Positions 32,317 to 40,805 of a stretch of 64,000 nt of DNA are shown piece by piece (within the stretch, counting starts at the first letter, position 1; each line of letters begins with the position of its first letter). The DNA comes from Georgenia yuyongxinii. Its GTDB lineage: Bacteria; Actinomycetota; Actinomycetes; Actinomycetales; Actinomycetaceae. The stretch is taken from contig NZ_CP040915.1 in assembly GCF_006352065.1 (NCBI RefSeq), positions 992,001-1,056,000 of the forward strand, written 5' to 3'. A program made the position numbers and the translations under genes. The notes under the pieces were generated by a model that saw only the letters and a program-made list of their open reading frames with translations, ran no database searches and was not told the DNA's origin.

Positions 32317-34230
32317 ATGCCTGTGCGCTCCGATCTGCGAAACGTCGCCATCGTCGCCCACGTCGACCATGGCAAGACCACCCTGGTGGACGCCATGCTG
32401 TGGCAGTCCGGCGCCTTCGGCGAGCACCAGCACGTGGACGAGCGCGCCATGGACTCCGGTGACCTCGAACGCGAGAAGGGCATCACGATCCTCGCGAAGA
32501 ACACCGCGGTGCACTACCGCGGTCCGGCCGCCCTGAAGGCCGGTCTCGAGGACGGCCTGACCATCAACGTCGTCGACACCCCCGGCCACGCCGACTTCGG
32601 CGGAGAGGTCGAGCGTGCCCTGAGCATGGTCGACGGCGTCGTCCTCCTCGTCGACGCCTCCGAGGGGCCACTGCCGCAGACCCGGTTCGTGCTGCGCAAG
32701 GCGCTCGCCGCCAAGCTGCCCGTCGTCCTGCTCGTGAACAAGGTCGACCGGCCCGACTCGCGCATCGACGCGGTCGTCACCGAGGCGCAGGACCTGCTCC
32801 TCGGCCTCGCCTCCGACCTCGCCGACGAGGTGCCGGACCTGGACCTGGACGCGATCCTCGACGTCCCGGTCGTCTACGCCTCGGGCAAGGCACGCCGGGC
32901 GAGCCTGAACCGGCCCGCCGACGGCACGCTGCCGGACCACGAGGATCTCGAGCCGCTCTTCGCCACGATCATCGAGAAGATCCCGGCGCCCACCTACGAG
33001 GAGGGCGCGCCGCTGCAGGCGCACGTGACCAACCTCGACGCCTCCCCGTTCCTGGGCCGGATCGCGCTGTTGCGCATCCACAACGGCGAGCTGAGGAAGG
33101 GCCAGACCGTGGCCTGGGCCCGCCACGACGGCACCATGAAGAACGTGCGGATCTCCGAGCTGCTGCGCACCGAGGCGCTGGACCGCGTGCCCACCGAGCG
33201 TGCCTTCGCCGGCGACATCGTCGCCGTCGCCGGCATCGAGGACATCACCATCGGTGAGTCGCTCGTGGACGCGGACGACCCGCGGCCCCTGCCGCTGATC
33301 CAGATCGACGACCCGGCCATCTCCATGACCATCGGGATCAACACCTCCCCGCTGGCCGGCCGCGTCAAGGGCCACAAGCTCACCGCCCGCCAGGTCAAGG
33401 ACCGCCTCGACCGCGAGCTCGTCGGCAACGTCTCGCTGAAGGTGCTGCCCACCGATCGTCCCGACGCCTGGGAGGTGCAGGGCCGCGGCGAGCTGGCGCT
33501 GGCGATCCTCGTCGAGCAGATGCGCCGCGAGGGTTTCGAGCTGACCGTCGGCAAGCCGCAGGTGGTCACCAAGATCATCGACGGCAAGCGGCACGAGCCC
33601 ATGGAGCGTCAGACCATCGACGTGCCTGAGGAGTACCTGGGCACCGTCACCCAGCTCATGGCCGCCCGCAAGGGCCGCATGGAGACCATGTCGAACCACG
33701 GCACCGGCTGGGTGCGCATGGAGTTCGTCGTCCCCGCCCGCGGCCTGATCGGCTTCCGCACCCGGTTCCTCACCGAGACCCGCGGCACCGGCATCGCCTC
33801 GTCGATCTCCGAGGGCTACGAGCCGTGGCAGGGCGAGATCGAGATGCGCAACACCGGCTCGATGGTCGCCGACCGTGCGGGCGCGGTGACGCCGTTCGCG
33901 ATGATCAAGCTCCAGGAGCGCGGCTCGTTCTTCGTCGAGCCCACCTCCGAGGTGTACGAGGGCCAGGTCGTGGGGGAGAACCCCCGCAACGAGGACATGG
34001 ACGTCAACATCACCAAGGAGAAGCAGCTCACCAACATGCGCTCCTCCACGGCGGACAACTTCGAGAGCCTCGTGCCGCCGCGCAAGCTCACCCTGGAGGA
34101 GTCCCTGGAGTTCGCCGCCGAGGACGAGTGCGTGGAGGTCACCCCCGAGGCCGTGCGTATCCGCAAGGTCATCCTCGACGCCAACGAGCGCTACAAGTCG
34201 GCCTCCCGGAACCGCCGCGCCGCCGGCTGA
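32317..34230 (+). CDS. typA: Ribosome-associated GTPase TypA/BipA
   Basis: 637 aa. The GTPase motifs are in order: AHVDHGKTT (G1), [11 protein letters not shown] (G2), [11 protein letters not shown] (G3) and NKVDRPDS (G4). Domain II starts near [20 protein letters not shown]. The C-terminal BipA-specific part has [38 protein letters not shown] and [27 protein letters not shown]. It acts on ribosome assembly and stress adaptation. Position upstream of the mycothiol deacetylase is conserved in actinobacteria. Length is normal. Confidence 0.97.
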   Translation: MPVRSDLRNVAIVAHVDHGKTTLVDAMLWQSGAFGEHQHVDERAMDSGDLEREKGITILAKNTAVHYRGPAALKAGLEDGLTINVVDTPGHADFGGEVERALSMVDGVVLLVDASEGPLPQTRFVLRKALAAKLPVVLLVNKVDRPDSRIDAVVTEAQDLLLGLASDLADEVPDLDLDAILDVPVVYASGKARRASLNRPADGTLPDHEDLEPLFATIIEKIPAPTYEEGAPLQAHVTNLDASPFLGRIALLRIHNGELRKGQTVAWARHDGTMKNVRISELLRTEALDRVPTERAFAGDIVAVAGIEDITIGESLVDADDPRPLPLIQIDDPAISMTIGINTSPLAGRVKGHKLTARQVKDRLDRELVGNVSLKVLPTDRPDAWEVQGRGELALAILVEQMRREGFELTVGKPQVVTKIIDGKRHEPMERQTIDVPEEYLGTVTQLMAARKGRMETMSNHGTGWVRMEFVVPARGLIGFRTRFLTETRGTGIASSISEGYEPWQGEIEMRNTGSMVADRAGAVTPFAMIKLQERGSFFVEPTSEVYEGQVVGENPRNEDMDVNITKEKQLTNMRSSTADNFESLVPPRKLTLEESLEFAAEDECVEVTPEAVRIRKVILDANERYKSASRNRRAAG

Positions 34231-34247
34231 CCCCGCCCGCTCCCGGC

Positions 34248-34282
34248 GAGATGTCAACTTCTCCGTGAGATGTCATCTCGCC
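34248..34282 (-). repeat. Short interspersed repeat, two GAGATGTC units
   Basis: GAGATGTC at 34248 and 34267, 19 bases apart, followed by ATCTCGCC, which makes the second unit part of a short dyad (GAGATG-TC-ATCTCG). It begins 17 bases after the typA stop and could also act as a weak terminator. Confidence 0.6.
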
Positions 34283-34373
34283 GGGTGACCCGCCCGACCC
34301 GCCCGCGTCCCGTCACCCCGGCCAGCGCCCGCCCAACGCTGGCGAAGTGGGCGGGAGCGGCCATGATGGTGCC

Positions 34374-35552
34374 ATGACGTCGACACAGGGCACCCGCACG
34401 GCCGAGCTGCCAACCGGCGGTGTGCTCGGCGTCTTTGCGCACCCCGACGACGAGACGCTCGGCGCGGGCGGGCTGCTCGCCTCCGCCGCGCGGGTCGGGC
34501 TCCCGGTCACCGTGGTCACGGGTAACCGGGGCGAGCGTGGTCAGGTCATCCCGCGCGAGCTCGCCCATCTCGACGGCGACGCGCCCGCCCTTGTCCACGA
34601 GCGTGAGCGCGAGCTCGCCCGCGCGTGCGCCGAGCTCGGTGTGCGCGCCCGCGTCTTCCTCGACCAGCTGCCGGGCCTGGCTGCGCGGCGGCCGCCCCGG
34701 TTCACCGACTCCGGGATGGTGTGGACGCGCCCCGGTCTCGCCGGACCCGTGCCGGACGTCGGTCCGGACGCGCAGAGCAGCGTGCCCGTCGAGGTGGCCG
34801 CCCGCCTGCTCGCCGGCCTCGTGCGCCGCACCCGCCCGCAGGTGGTCATCACCGAGGAGCCGCACGGCGGTTACGGCCACCCGGACCACGTCCACGCCCA
34901 CCAGGTCACGATGCGCGCGGTGGAGATGGCGGCCGACGCCGCTGAGGTCGACGACGCTGACGACCCCCTCACCGGGCTCGAGCCGTGGCACGTCCCGGTG
35001 GTGCTGTGGGCGGTGGAGAGCGAGATCCGGATGCGTGCCGCGCTGCACTGGCTGGAGGAGAAGCTCGCCCGAGCGCCTCAGTTCGGCGCCCGTGGGGACG
35101 CGCTGGCCACCCTGCCCGCCGGCAGCGAGCTGCCCTCGCTGGCCTTCCCGACGTCCAAGGTCGACCTCACGATCGACACGACGGCGGTTCTCCCGGCCGT
35201 CGTCGCCGCGATGCGCGCCCACCGCACCCAGCTGCAGAACGTGCACCTGGAGGATCTCAGCCGCAGCGAGCAGCGCGACCAGCCGGCGTGCGGGTGGGTC
35301 GCCGTCAGCAACGGGCTCCTCCTGCCCATCATGGGCTCGGCCAGCATGCACCTCGTGCCCGGCTTCGACCGGGTGGACGAGCTCGTCGTCGAGCCGGTCC
35401 ACCACGCCTACACGGAGCCGGTCCCGGTGGCCCAGCGGTATGGGCTCGCGGGGACGTTCGGGCTGGCGGCCCTCGACGTCAAGAACCGCCTGGCGGAGAC
35501 ACGAGGCCCCGCACGACTCGCCGCCTTCCTCGGCGGGGCGGTCCTCGCGTGA
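34374..35552 (+). CDS. mshB: PIG-L deacetylase, MshB type (mycothiol biosynthesis)
   Basis: 392 aa. The zinc site is HPDDE at residues 23-27 (FAHPDDETLGAGG), with the third ligand His172 in EEPHGGYGHPDHVHAHQVT. MshB removes acetyl from GlcNAc-inositol in mycothiol synthesis; Mca, its relative, cleaves mycothiol S-conjugates. The genomic place after typA favours MshB. It is longer than the ~300 aa of mycobacterial MshB because of extra sequence in the C-terminal half. The start with MTSTQGTRTAELPTGG is chosen over one nine residues earlier. It overlaps the next gene by four bases (GTGA). Confidence 0.88.
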   Translation: MTSTQGTRTAELPTGGVLGVFAHPDDETLGAGGLLASAARVGLPVTVVTGNRGERGQVIPRELAHLDGDAPALVHERERELARACAELGVRARVFLDQLPGLAARRPPRFTDSGMVWTRPGLAGPVPDVGPDAQSSVPVEVAARLLAGLVRRTRPQVVITEEPHGGYGHPDHVHAHQVTMRAVEMAADAAEVDDADDPLTGLEPWHVPVVLWAVESEIRMRAALHWLEEKLARAPQFGARGDALATLPAGSELPSLAFPTSKVDLTIDTTAVLPAVVAAMRAHRTQLQNVHLEDLSRSEQRDQPACGWVAVSNGLLLPIMGSASMHLVPGFDRVDELVVEPVHHAYTEPVPVAQRYGLAGTFGLAALDVKNRLAETRGPARLAAFLGGAVLA

Positions 35553-35962
35553 GCAGTCCCGCCAGGCCGGGGGCGGCCGCGACCGCCGCGGCCGCGGTGA
35601 TCCTCGGCGTGGTCGTGGCGGCGTGCGGCACGCTGGTCCACCGCTGGGAGGCCGCTTCGCTGCCCGGTGGGGTGATCCTTGCGCTGGTGGCCGTGTTGCT
35701 GGGCGCCGTCGTCGCACGTGCGCTGGCCGACGGCGGCGGCGTCGCCCTTTACGCCCTCGCCGCGATCCTGACCAGCCAGACGATGACCTTTTTCGGCCCT
35801 GGTGGGGACGTGCTCGTGACAGGCGAGCTGCTCAGCAACGTGTGGCTGCTCGGCGTGCCCGTGGCGGCCGCGGCCGCAGCCCTGACGCCGCGGTCCTGGT
35901 ACGCCGGTGCGCCCGCCGTACCGGCTCGGCACAGCGGCGGCCCGCACCTCGGCGATGTCTGA
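35549..35962 (+). CDS. DUF6113-like four-helix membrane protein
   Basis: 137 aa from GTG 35549, overlapping the mshB stop. Four hydrophobic helices are visible: AAAAVILGVVVAACGTLV, GGVILALVAVLLGAVVARAL, VALYALAAILTSQTMTFF and LLSNVWLLGVPVAAAAAAL. It has the size, topology and place (immediately after mshB) of mycobacterial Rv1171-like proteins. Function is unknown, but the coupling to mshB suggests a shared process. It overlaps the next gene by eight bases. Confidence 0.75.
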   Translation: MSSPARPGAAATAAAAVILGVVVAACGTLVHRWEAASLPGGVILALVAVLLGAVVARALADGGGVALYALAAILTSQTMTFFGPGGDVLVTGELLSNVWLLGVPVAAAAAALTPRSWYAGAPAVPARHSGGPHLGDV

Positions 35963-36479
35963 GGCGTCCGGCGCGGCGGCAGTGACCGACCCCGAAGAGC
36001 TCGTCGAGCGGTTCCGTGCGACCATGGGTCGGCTCGCGGGCGGGGTGACCGTCGTCGCCGTCCGCAGCGGCTCGTCGGATCTGGCGATGACGGCGACCGC
36101 GGTCGCGTCGGTGTCGCTGCGGCCGCCGATGGTGCTGTTCTGTGTGTACTCCGACGCTCGGCTGCGTGAGGTCCTCGACGAGGTCGAGACCTGGGCGATC
36201 AGCCTGGTCGACGCCGGTGCGCTCGTTCCGGCGGAACGGCTCGCGATGCCGGGGCGTCCTGCGGTCGGCCAGCTCCTCGGGGTGCCGCACCACCGCGGGC
36301 CCCTGTCCGGCGCCGCACTTCTCGACGGCGCCCAGGGTTGGCTGGAGTGCCGCACGGCATGGATCAAGACCGCCGGGGACCACGACGTGGTGGTCGGCGA
36401 AGTCCTCGACGCCACCCTCGGGCCGGCCGGGGGCGGGGCGCTCGTGCACTATTTGGGCCGGTTTCGCGGCCTGACCTGA
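35955..36479 (+). CDS. Flavin reductase-like FMN-binding protein
   Basis: 174 aa starting MSEASGAAAVTDPEELVERF within the previous gene's end. RATMGRLAGGVTVVAVRSGS, MTATAVASVSLRPPMVLFCV and the region WAISLVDAG are the flavin-reductase family's FMN-binding strands. The C-terminal CRTAWIKTAGDHDVVVGEVL is also typical. These enzymes supply reduced flavin to monooxygenases or reduce other cofactors. No monooxygenase is next to it; the coupling to mshB is positional only. Confidence 0.85.
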   Translation: MSEASGAAAVTDPEELVERFRATMGRLAGGVTVVAVRSGSSDLAMTATAVASVSLRPPMVLFCVYSDARLREVLDEVETWAISLVDAGALVPAERLAMPGRPAVGQLLGVPHHRGPLSGAALLDGAQGWLECRTAWIKTAGDHDVVVGEVLDATLGPAGGGALVHYLGRFRGLT

Positions 36480-36502
36480 CGGACGGTCATCCTGGTCAGG
36501 TA

Positions 36503-36520
36503 CGTCACAACATGGTGACG
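36503..36520. promoter_or_regulatory. Inverted repeat before the VanW-type gene
   Basis: CGTCAC - AACATG - GTGACG is a perfect six-base inverted repeat with a six-base spacer, 95-110 bases upstream of the likely start. GTCAC half-sites occur in binding sites of the cell-wall regulator MtrA, but there they are direct repeats. So a regulator site is plausible while its owner is unknown. Confidence 0.35.
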
Positions 36521-36614
36521 GGACGCGCGCCGTGAAACGGTCGCGGGCGCGGGAGATTACCATTCACTGGTCGTGCGCGCGGTGCGGCGGCAGGGAAGAG
36601 GAAGCAGCGAGCGA

Positions 36615-39287
36615 GTGGCACAGGACTCCACACCCGGCCGGCCCCAGGAGGGCGGCACGAGCCCCATGCAGGACGGCGCCACGGCCCCAGCCGCGGATGT
36701 GCAGCCCGTCCCGACCACCCCGGCCGAGGACGAGGGCGCCGGCCGCGCGGGGAACGGCTCCGAGGGTATGCACGACCTCGACGCCGTACTCACCGCCCGA
36801 CGTCAGCACGCCGAGCTGGCGGCGGAGTCTGCTGAGCCCGCTGCTGAGGCCGGGGAGCCCGCCGTCGCGTCGGGCGAGCCTGCCGCTGAGGCCGAGGATT
36901 CCGCGGTCGATGAAGCGTCAGGCGACGAAGCGTCAGCCGACGACGCGGCGCCCGCGGTCGATGAAGCGTCAGGCGACGACGCGGCGCCCGCGGTCGATGA
37001 AGCGTCAGGCGACGACGCGGCGCCCGCAGGCGAGACCCAGGTGCTTCCCACGGAACCGCTGACCCGCACCACTTCCGAGCAGGCGAAGACCACCGAGGTC
37101 GAGGAGCCCACCGCTCAGGCCGAGCCCACCCCCGCGGCGGCCGCCCCGACATCCGCGCCCGTCGCCGAACCTGCCCCGACCGACCTCGACGAGACTCAGC
37201 CGGCCGAAGCGCAGACCGCGGATGCCGCGCCGGCCACCACCGCTTCGCGGATTGAAGAGGCCGGCGAGGCGTCGGCTTCGCCAACGGTCAGCGCCGAGGA
37301 GCCCGCGACGGCGGAGACCGAGGTCGTGCCAGCGCAGCGCGAGCCGGACCCTGAGCCCGCAACCGAGCCGTTGCCGGCCACCGAGCATCTGAACCCCGCC
37401 GAACCGTCGGCACCGACCGAGGCCGTGCCGGCGGCCGGGCGTCCGTCCGTTGACGCCGCCCCGGCTGCCGACCAGCCGACCGAGCGGCTCCGTCCCATGG
37501 AGGAGCCGATGCCGGCCGCGTCCCCGCTAGCCGTGTTCCCGGCCGAGCGAAAGCCCGATCAGCGCACCGGCCGACGCCGCCGCCGCGGCCTGATCGCCGC
37601 CGCGATCGTGGTGGGCGTGCTCGCCATCGCCTACGTCGCGGGCGCCTGGTTCCTCGGCGACCGCGTGCCCGGTGGCACCGTCGTGGCCGGGGTGCACATC
37701 GGCGGACTGGCGGAGGACGAGGCGCGGGACCGGCTGCAGACCGAGCTCGCCGCCGTGCAGACCGAACCGGTCCCGGTCACCATCGGCGAAGAGGCGATCG
37801 CCACGATCGACCCCGCCGCCGCGGGTCTCCAGCTCGATGTGGACGCCACCCTCGACGACCTGGTCGGGTTCTCCCTCGCCCCCACGACGATGTGGAGCCA
37901 CCTGTTCGGCGGGGGCGAGGCGCCCGCCGTCTCCACCGCCGACGACGACGCGCTGCGCACCGCGGTCGAGGCCGCGGCCGGGGCGCTCGACCTGGCGCCG
38001 GTCGAGGGCTCCATCTCCTACGTGGGCACCACCCCGCAACCGACCGAGCCGGCACCCGGCAAGGCCGTCGACATCGAAGCGGCCCAGGAGTACCTCCTCA
38101 CGAGGTGGCTCGCCGACGAGCGTCCCCTGAGCCTCCCCACCACCGAGGTGGCGCCGCACGTCGGGGCCGACGCCGTCGACGAGGCCATGTCCAACCTGGC
38201 CGAGCCGCTGGTCTCGGGTCCCGTCGCGGTCAGCGTGGACGGTCAGCTGGCCGAGCTCACCCCCGAGGCCCTCGCCGCACACGCGACGTTCGTGGACGTC
38301 GACGGCGCACTCGATCTGCAGCTGGACGGCGCCGCACTCGCCAACGCCGTGCACGACGTCAACCCCGAGATCGGGGTGGCCGGCGAGGACGCCAAGATCA
38401 TCCTCAACGCCAACGCCGAGCCGGAGATCGTGCCCTCCACCTCCGGCCAGGGCCTCGACCCCGACGCCCTGGCCTCCGCCGTCACCGCGGCCGGGACGTC
38501 GACGGACCGCACCGCCACGGTCGAGCTCGTGGACGCCGAGCCGGAGTTCACCACCGCCGAGGCCGAGGCGCTCGGCGTGAAGGAGATCGTCGCCGACTTC
38601 TCCACCCCGATGCCGTACGACCCCGTCCGCACCCGCAACCTGCAGGTCGGGGCGGAGAAGATCACCGGCGTGCTCGTCATGCCGGGTGAGGAGTTCTCCC
38701 TCCTCGAGGCGCTCGGGCCGATCACCGCGGCCAACGGGTTCGTCTCCTCCGGCGTCGTCGAGGACGGGTTCTCCTCCACAGCGCTGGGCGGCGGGCTGTC
38801 CCAGCTGTCCACGAACACGTACAACGTGGGGCTCATGGCCGGCATGGACGACGTCGAGCACAAGCCCCACTCCCGCTGGTTCTCCCGCTACCCGGCAGGG
38901 CGCGAGGCCACGCTCTGGGAGCCCACCGTGGACATGGTGTGGCGCAACAACACCGACTACGGGATCCTCGTCCACGCCTGGGTGACCAGCAACGCGGTGC
39001 ACACGCGGCTGTGGAGCACCCAGGTGTGGGACGTCGACATCTCCACCTCGAACCACTACAACATCACCCAGCCCACCACCGTCTACAACACCAACGAGCC
39101 GTGTGTCGCCGAGTCGGGCGGCCAGTACGGCTTCACCGTGACCGTCACCCGGGAGCGGTCGCGTGCCGGGCAGGCGCCGGAGACGCAGGACTGGAGCTGG
39201 ACCTACCAGCCGTGGAACCGGGTGGTTTGTGGGGAGAAGCCGGCGCCGGAGCCTGAGCCCGCGCCGGAAGCCTCGCCCGCGGCCTGA
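36615..39287 (+). CDS. VanW-family cell-wall protein with PG-binding-4 repeats
   Basis: About 890 aa (GTG 36615 with AGGAAG ten bases upstream; GTG 36573 and ATG 36666 are alternatives). The first ~310 residues are cytoplasmic, Ala/Glu/Pro-rich and contain a 12-residue tandem repeat. A basic stretch (RRRRRG) and one membrane helix (LIAAAIVVGVLAIAYVAGAW) follow. The outside part has two peptidoglycan-binding-type-4 units (GGTVVAGVHIGGLAEDEARD begins the first) and a VanW domain (PGEEFSLLEALGPITAANGF, GGGLSQLSTNTYNVGLMAGM). VanW proteins accompany glycopeptide-resistance clusters, but this type is a general cell-envelope protein. No resistance genes are near. Confidence 0.85.
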   Translation: MAQDSTPGRPQEGGTSPMQDGATAPAADVQPVPTTPAEDEGAGRAGNGSEGMHDLDAVLTARRQHAELAAESAEPAAEAGEPAVASGEPAAEAEDSAVDEASGDEASADDAAPAVDEASGDDAAPAVDEASGDDAAPAGETQVLPTEPLTRTTSEQAKTTEVEEPTAQAEPTPAAAAPTSAPVAEPAPTDLDETQPAEAQTADAAPATTASRIEEAGEASASPTVSAEEPATAETEVVPAQREPDPEPATEPLPATEHLNPAEPSAPTEAVPAAGRPSVDAAPAADQPTERLRPMEEPMPAASPLAVFPAERKPDQRTGRRRRRGLIAAAIVVGVLAIAYVAGAWFLGDRVPGGTVVAGVHIGGLAEDEARDRLQTELAAVQTEPVPVTIGEEAIATIDPAAAGLQLDVDATLDDLVGFSLAPTTMWSHLFGGGEAPAVSTADDDALRTAVEAAAGALDLAPVEGSISYVGTTPQPTEPAPGKAVDIEAAQEYLLTRWLADERPLSLPTTEVAPHVGADAVDEAMSNLAEPLVSGPVAVSVDGQLAELTPEALAAHATFVDVDGALDLQLDGAALANAVHDVNPEIGVAGEDAKIILNANAEPEIVPSTSGQGLDPDALASAVTAAGTSTDRTATVELVDAEPEFTTAEAEALGVKEIVADFSTPMPYDPVRTRNLQVGAEKITGVLVMPGEEFSLLEALGPITAANGFVSSGVVEDGFSSTALGGGLSQLSTNTYNVGLMAGMDDVEHKPHSRWFSRYPAGREATLWEPTVDMVWRNNTDYGILVHAWVTSNAVHTRLWSTQVWDVDISTSNHYNITQPTTVYNTNEPCVAESGGQYGFTVTVTRERSRAGQAPETQDWSWTYQPWNRVVCGEKPAPEPEPAPEASPAA
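36903..37027 (+). repeat. 36-base tandem repeat inside the VanW-type gene
   Basis: The unit encodes Val-Asp-Glu-Ala-Ser-Gly-Asp-Asp-Ala-Ala-Pro-Ala. There are two near-identical units, one variant unit (DEASGDEASADDAAPA) in front and a start of the next. Because the unit is a multiple of three, copy-number changes keep the frame. It lies in the cytoplasmic acidic tail. Confidence 0.8.
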
Positions 39288-39329
39288 TACGGCCGAGGAG
39301 CGGGCGTGCGATTTGCGTACAGTGCGCCC

Positions 39330-39845
39330 ATGGACCCGATCCGCCGCGCCCGGCCCGACGACGTCCCCGCCGTCCTGCAGCTCGTCAGGGACCTTGCCGC
39401 CTACGAGCGTGAGCCTGACGCCGTCCGGCTGACCGAGTTCGGGCTGCACGCGGCGCTCTTCGGCGAGGAGCCGGCCGTGTTCGCTCACGTCGCCGAGGCC
39501 GACGGCGAGATCCTGGGCTTCGCGCTGTGGTTCCGGAACTTCTCCACCTGGGAAGGCGTCCACGGTATCTACCTCGAGGACCTCTACGTCCGGCCCGAGG
39601 CGCGCGGCCGCGGCTACGGAAAGGCGCTGCTGCAGACCCTGGCCCGCCACGCCGTCGCGCAGGGCTACGCCCGGATGGAGTGGAGCGTGCTCGACTGGAA
39701 CGCCCCGTCCATCGAGTTCTACCGCAGCCTCGGGGCCCGCCCGCAGGAGGAGTGGTCCGTGTTCCGGCTCACGGGGGAGGCGCTGGCCGAGGTGGGCGCT
39801 CCCGCGGCGGTAACGACGGCGGCGGAGGCACCCGTTTCCCGGTGA
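39330..39845 (+). CDS. GNAT N-acetyltransferase, diamine/thialysine type
   Basis: 171 aa from ATG 39330. DPIRRARPDDVPAVLQLVRD and LAAYEREPDAVRLTEFGLHA resemble spermidine/thialysine acetyltransferases (SSAT-like). The acetyl-CoA loop is RPEARGRGYGKALLQ; WSVLDWNAPSIEFYRSLGAR is the last motif, and GIYLEDLYVRPEARG is the classical SSAT beta4. Diamines, polyamines or thialysine are the likely substrates. Its 3' end overlaps the 3' end of a minus-strand gene by 77 bases. Confidence 0.88.
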   Translation: MDPIRRARPDDVPAVLQLVRDLAAYEREPDAVRLTEFGLHAALFGEEPAVFAHVAEADGEILGFALWFRNFSTWEGVHGIYLEDLYVRPEARGRGYGKALLQTLARHAVAQGYARMEWSVLDWNAPSIEFYRSLGARPQEEWSVFRLTGEALAEVGAPAAVTTAAEAPVSR

Positions 39846-40035
39846 CCATCGCCGTCGCCGGGACTTCCACCGGCCCGCGGCGGGTGCCCACCACCACGCG
39901 GTCCGGGTGGACCTCCAACAGCTCGCCGAGCGCATCGGAGAAGCCGTCCGGCACGCGGTAGCGCACCACCACCCGCTCGCCCACCCGCCACTGCAGCCAG
40001 GGCAGCGGTGGCGGGGCGCCGTCGTCGGTCGTCAT
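39769..40035 (-). CDS. Small SH3-like domain protein
   Basis: 88 aa, beginning MTTDDGAPPPLPWLQWRVGE. The core RVVVRYRVPDGFSDALGELL, EVHPDRVVVGTRRGPVEVPA, AMVTGKRVPP is an SH3-like beta barrel that elsewhere is the N-terminal part of some actinobacterial GNAT proteins (Rv0428c-like). Here it ends in a Pro/Arg tail without an acetyltransferase domain. The function is unknown. It converges with, and overlaps, an unrelated GNAT gene. Confidence 0.6.
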   Translation of the reverse strand: MTTDDGAPPPLPWLQWRVGERVVVRYRVPDGFSDALGELLEVHPDRVVVGTRRGPVEVPATAMVTGKRVPPPPSLPPRERPPRPAPPP

Positions 40036-40485
40036 GGAGTAGAGCCTGCCCCCTCGCGCCCCGCCCCGGGTGTAACCGCTCTTGATGGGCGCGGCTACCC
40101 ACGGTCGCCATCTGCAGCCGGTCAAAGCCGGCCACGGGCGAGGCACCGAACGCTGGCCTTCCTCCCCGAGACAGGCAACAGCAAGTCGACGAGATGGTCC
40201 GGATGGTCGTTTCAACGACCAATCTGGCCACTTCGTTCGGCTAGCCGCCAGGGTTGGCCTTGCACCGCCGACCGACCGTGCGGCGCGTCCGCCAACGCCA
40301 CACCCGACGTAGTGAGCATGTGCGAACGGCCAGACGGTTGTACTCCATGCGTACGGCTGCACTCCACGTGTCAAGACGCCACAAAGCCGAACCGTCGGCA
40401 GTTCGTGAACCCGTCGGGACTGCGCGATACTGAAGGCCGACGTCGCCGCGGCGCCCGCGCCGCCACCAGCGAGGAGGAACTTCCC
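40036..40485. other. Intergenic stretch with an 18-base dyad
   Basis: 450 bases lead to the ferredoxin gene. TGGTCGTT-TC-AACGACCA (40204-40221) is a near-uninterrupted perfect dyad, suitable for a dimeric regulator. The last 15 bases contain GAGGAGGAAC, the ferredoxin ribosome binding site. I see no gene: translations are unlike any family. Confidence 0.45.
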
Positions 40486-40803
40486 GTGACCTACGTGATC
40501 GCCCAGCCCTGCGTGGACGTCAAGGACAGGGCGTGCGTGGACGAGTGCCCGGTCGACTGCATCTACGAGGGCGCGCGGATGCTGTACATCCACCCCGACG
40601 AGTGCGTGGACTGCGGCGCATGCGAACCCGTGTGCCCCGTCGAGGCCATCTACTACGAGGACGACACGCCCCAGATCTGGGCCGACTACTACCGCGCCAA
40701 CGTCGAGTTCTTCAACGACCTGGGCTCGCCCGGCGGCGCCGCGAAGATGGGCGTCATCGACAAGGACGACCCCATGATCGCGGCCCTGCCCCCGCAGGCC
40801 TGA
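40486..40803 (+). CDS. fdxA: 7Fe ferredoxin
   Basis: 105 aa from a GTG start after GAGGAGG. The cysteine pattern is that of bacterial 7Fe ferredoxins: Cys9, Cys17, Cys21 and Cys25 in the first half, and Cys40, Cys43, Cys46 and Cys50 in the second (CVDCGACEPVCPVEAI). One cluster is [3Fe-4S] and the other [4Fe-4S]. The C-terminal extension (TPQIWADYYRANVEFF) is typical. It donates electrons to cytochromes P450 or other enzymes. The order ferredoxin then dapC is conserved in actinobacteria; the gap is only two bases. Confidence 0.95.
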   Translation: MTYVIAQPCVDVKDRACVDECPVDCIYEGARMLYIHPDECVDCGACEPVCPVEAIYYEDDTPQIWADYYRANVEFFNDLGSPGGAAKMGVIDKDDPMIAALPPQA

Positions 40804-40805
40804 GC

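Noticed and set aside
32110-34257. Very long minus-strand frame continuing upstream of the PH-domain gene
   Set aside because: It is the antisense of typA; only the part up to 32109 has a start and domain of its own.
36903-37027. Possible CRISPR array because of the regular 36-base units
   Set aside because: There are no spacers between units and the repeat is coding and in frame inside the VanW-type gene.
36615-39287. VanW protein as sign of vancomycin resistance
   Set aside because: No vanH, vanA or vanX homologue is near; VanW-type proteins with PG-binding-4 units are common in sensitive actinobacteria.
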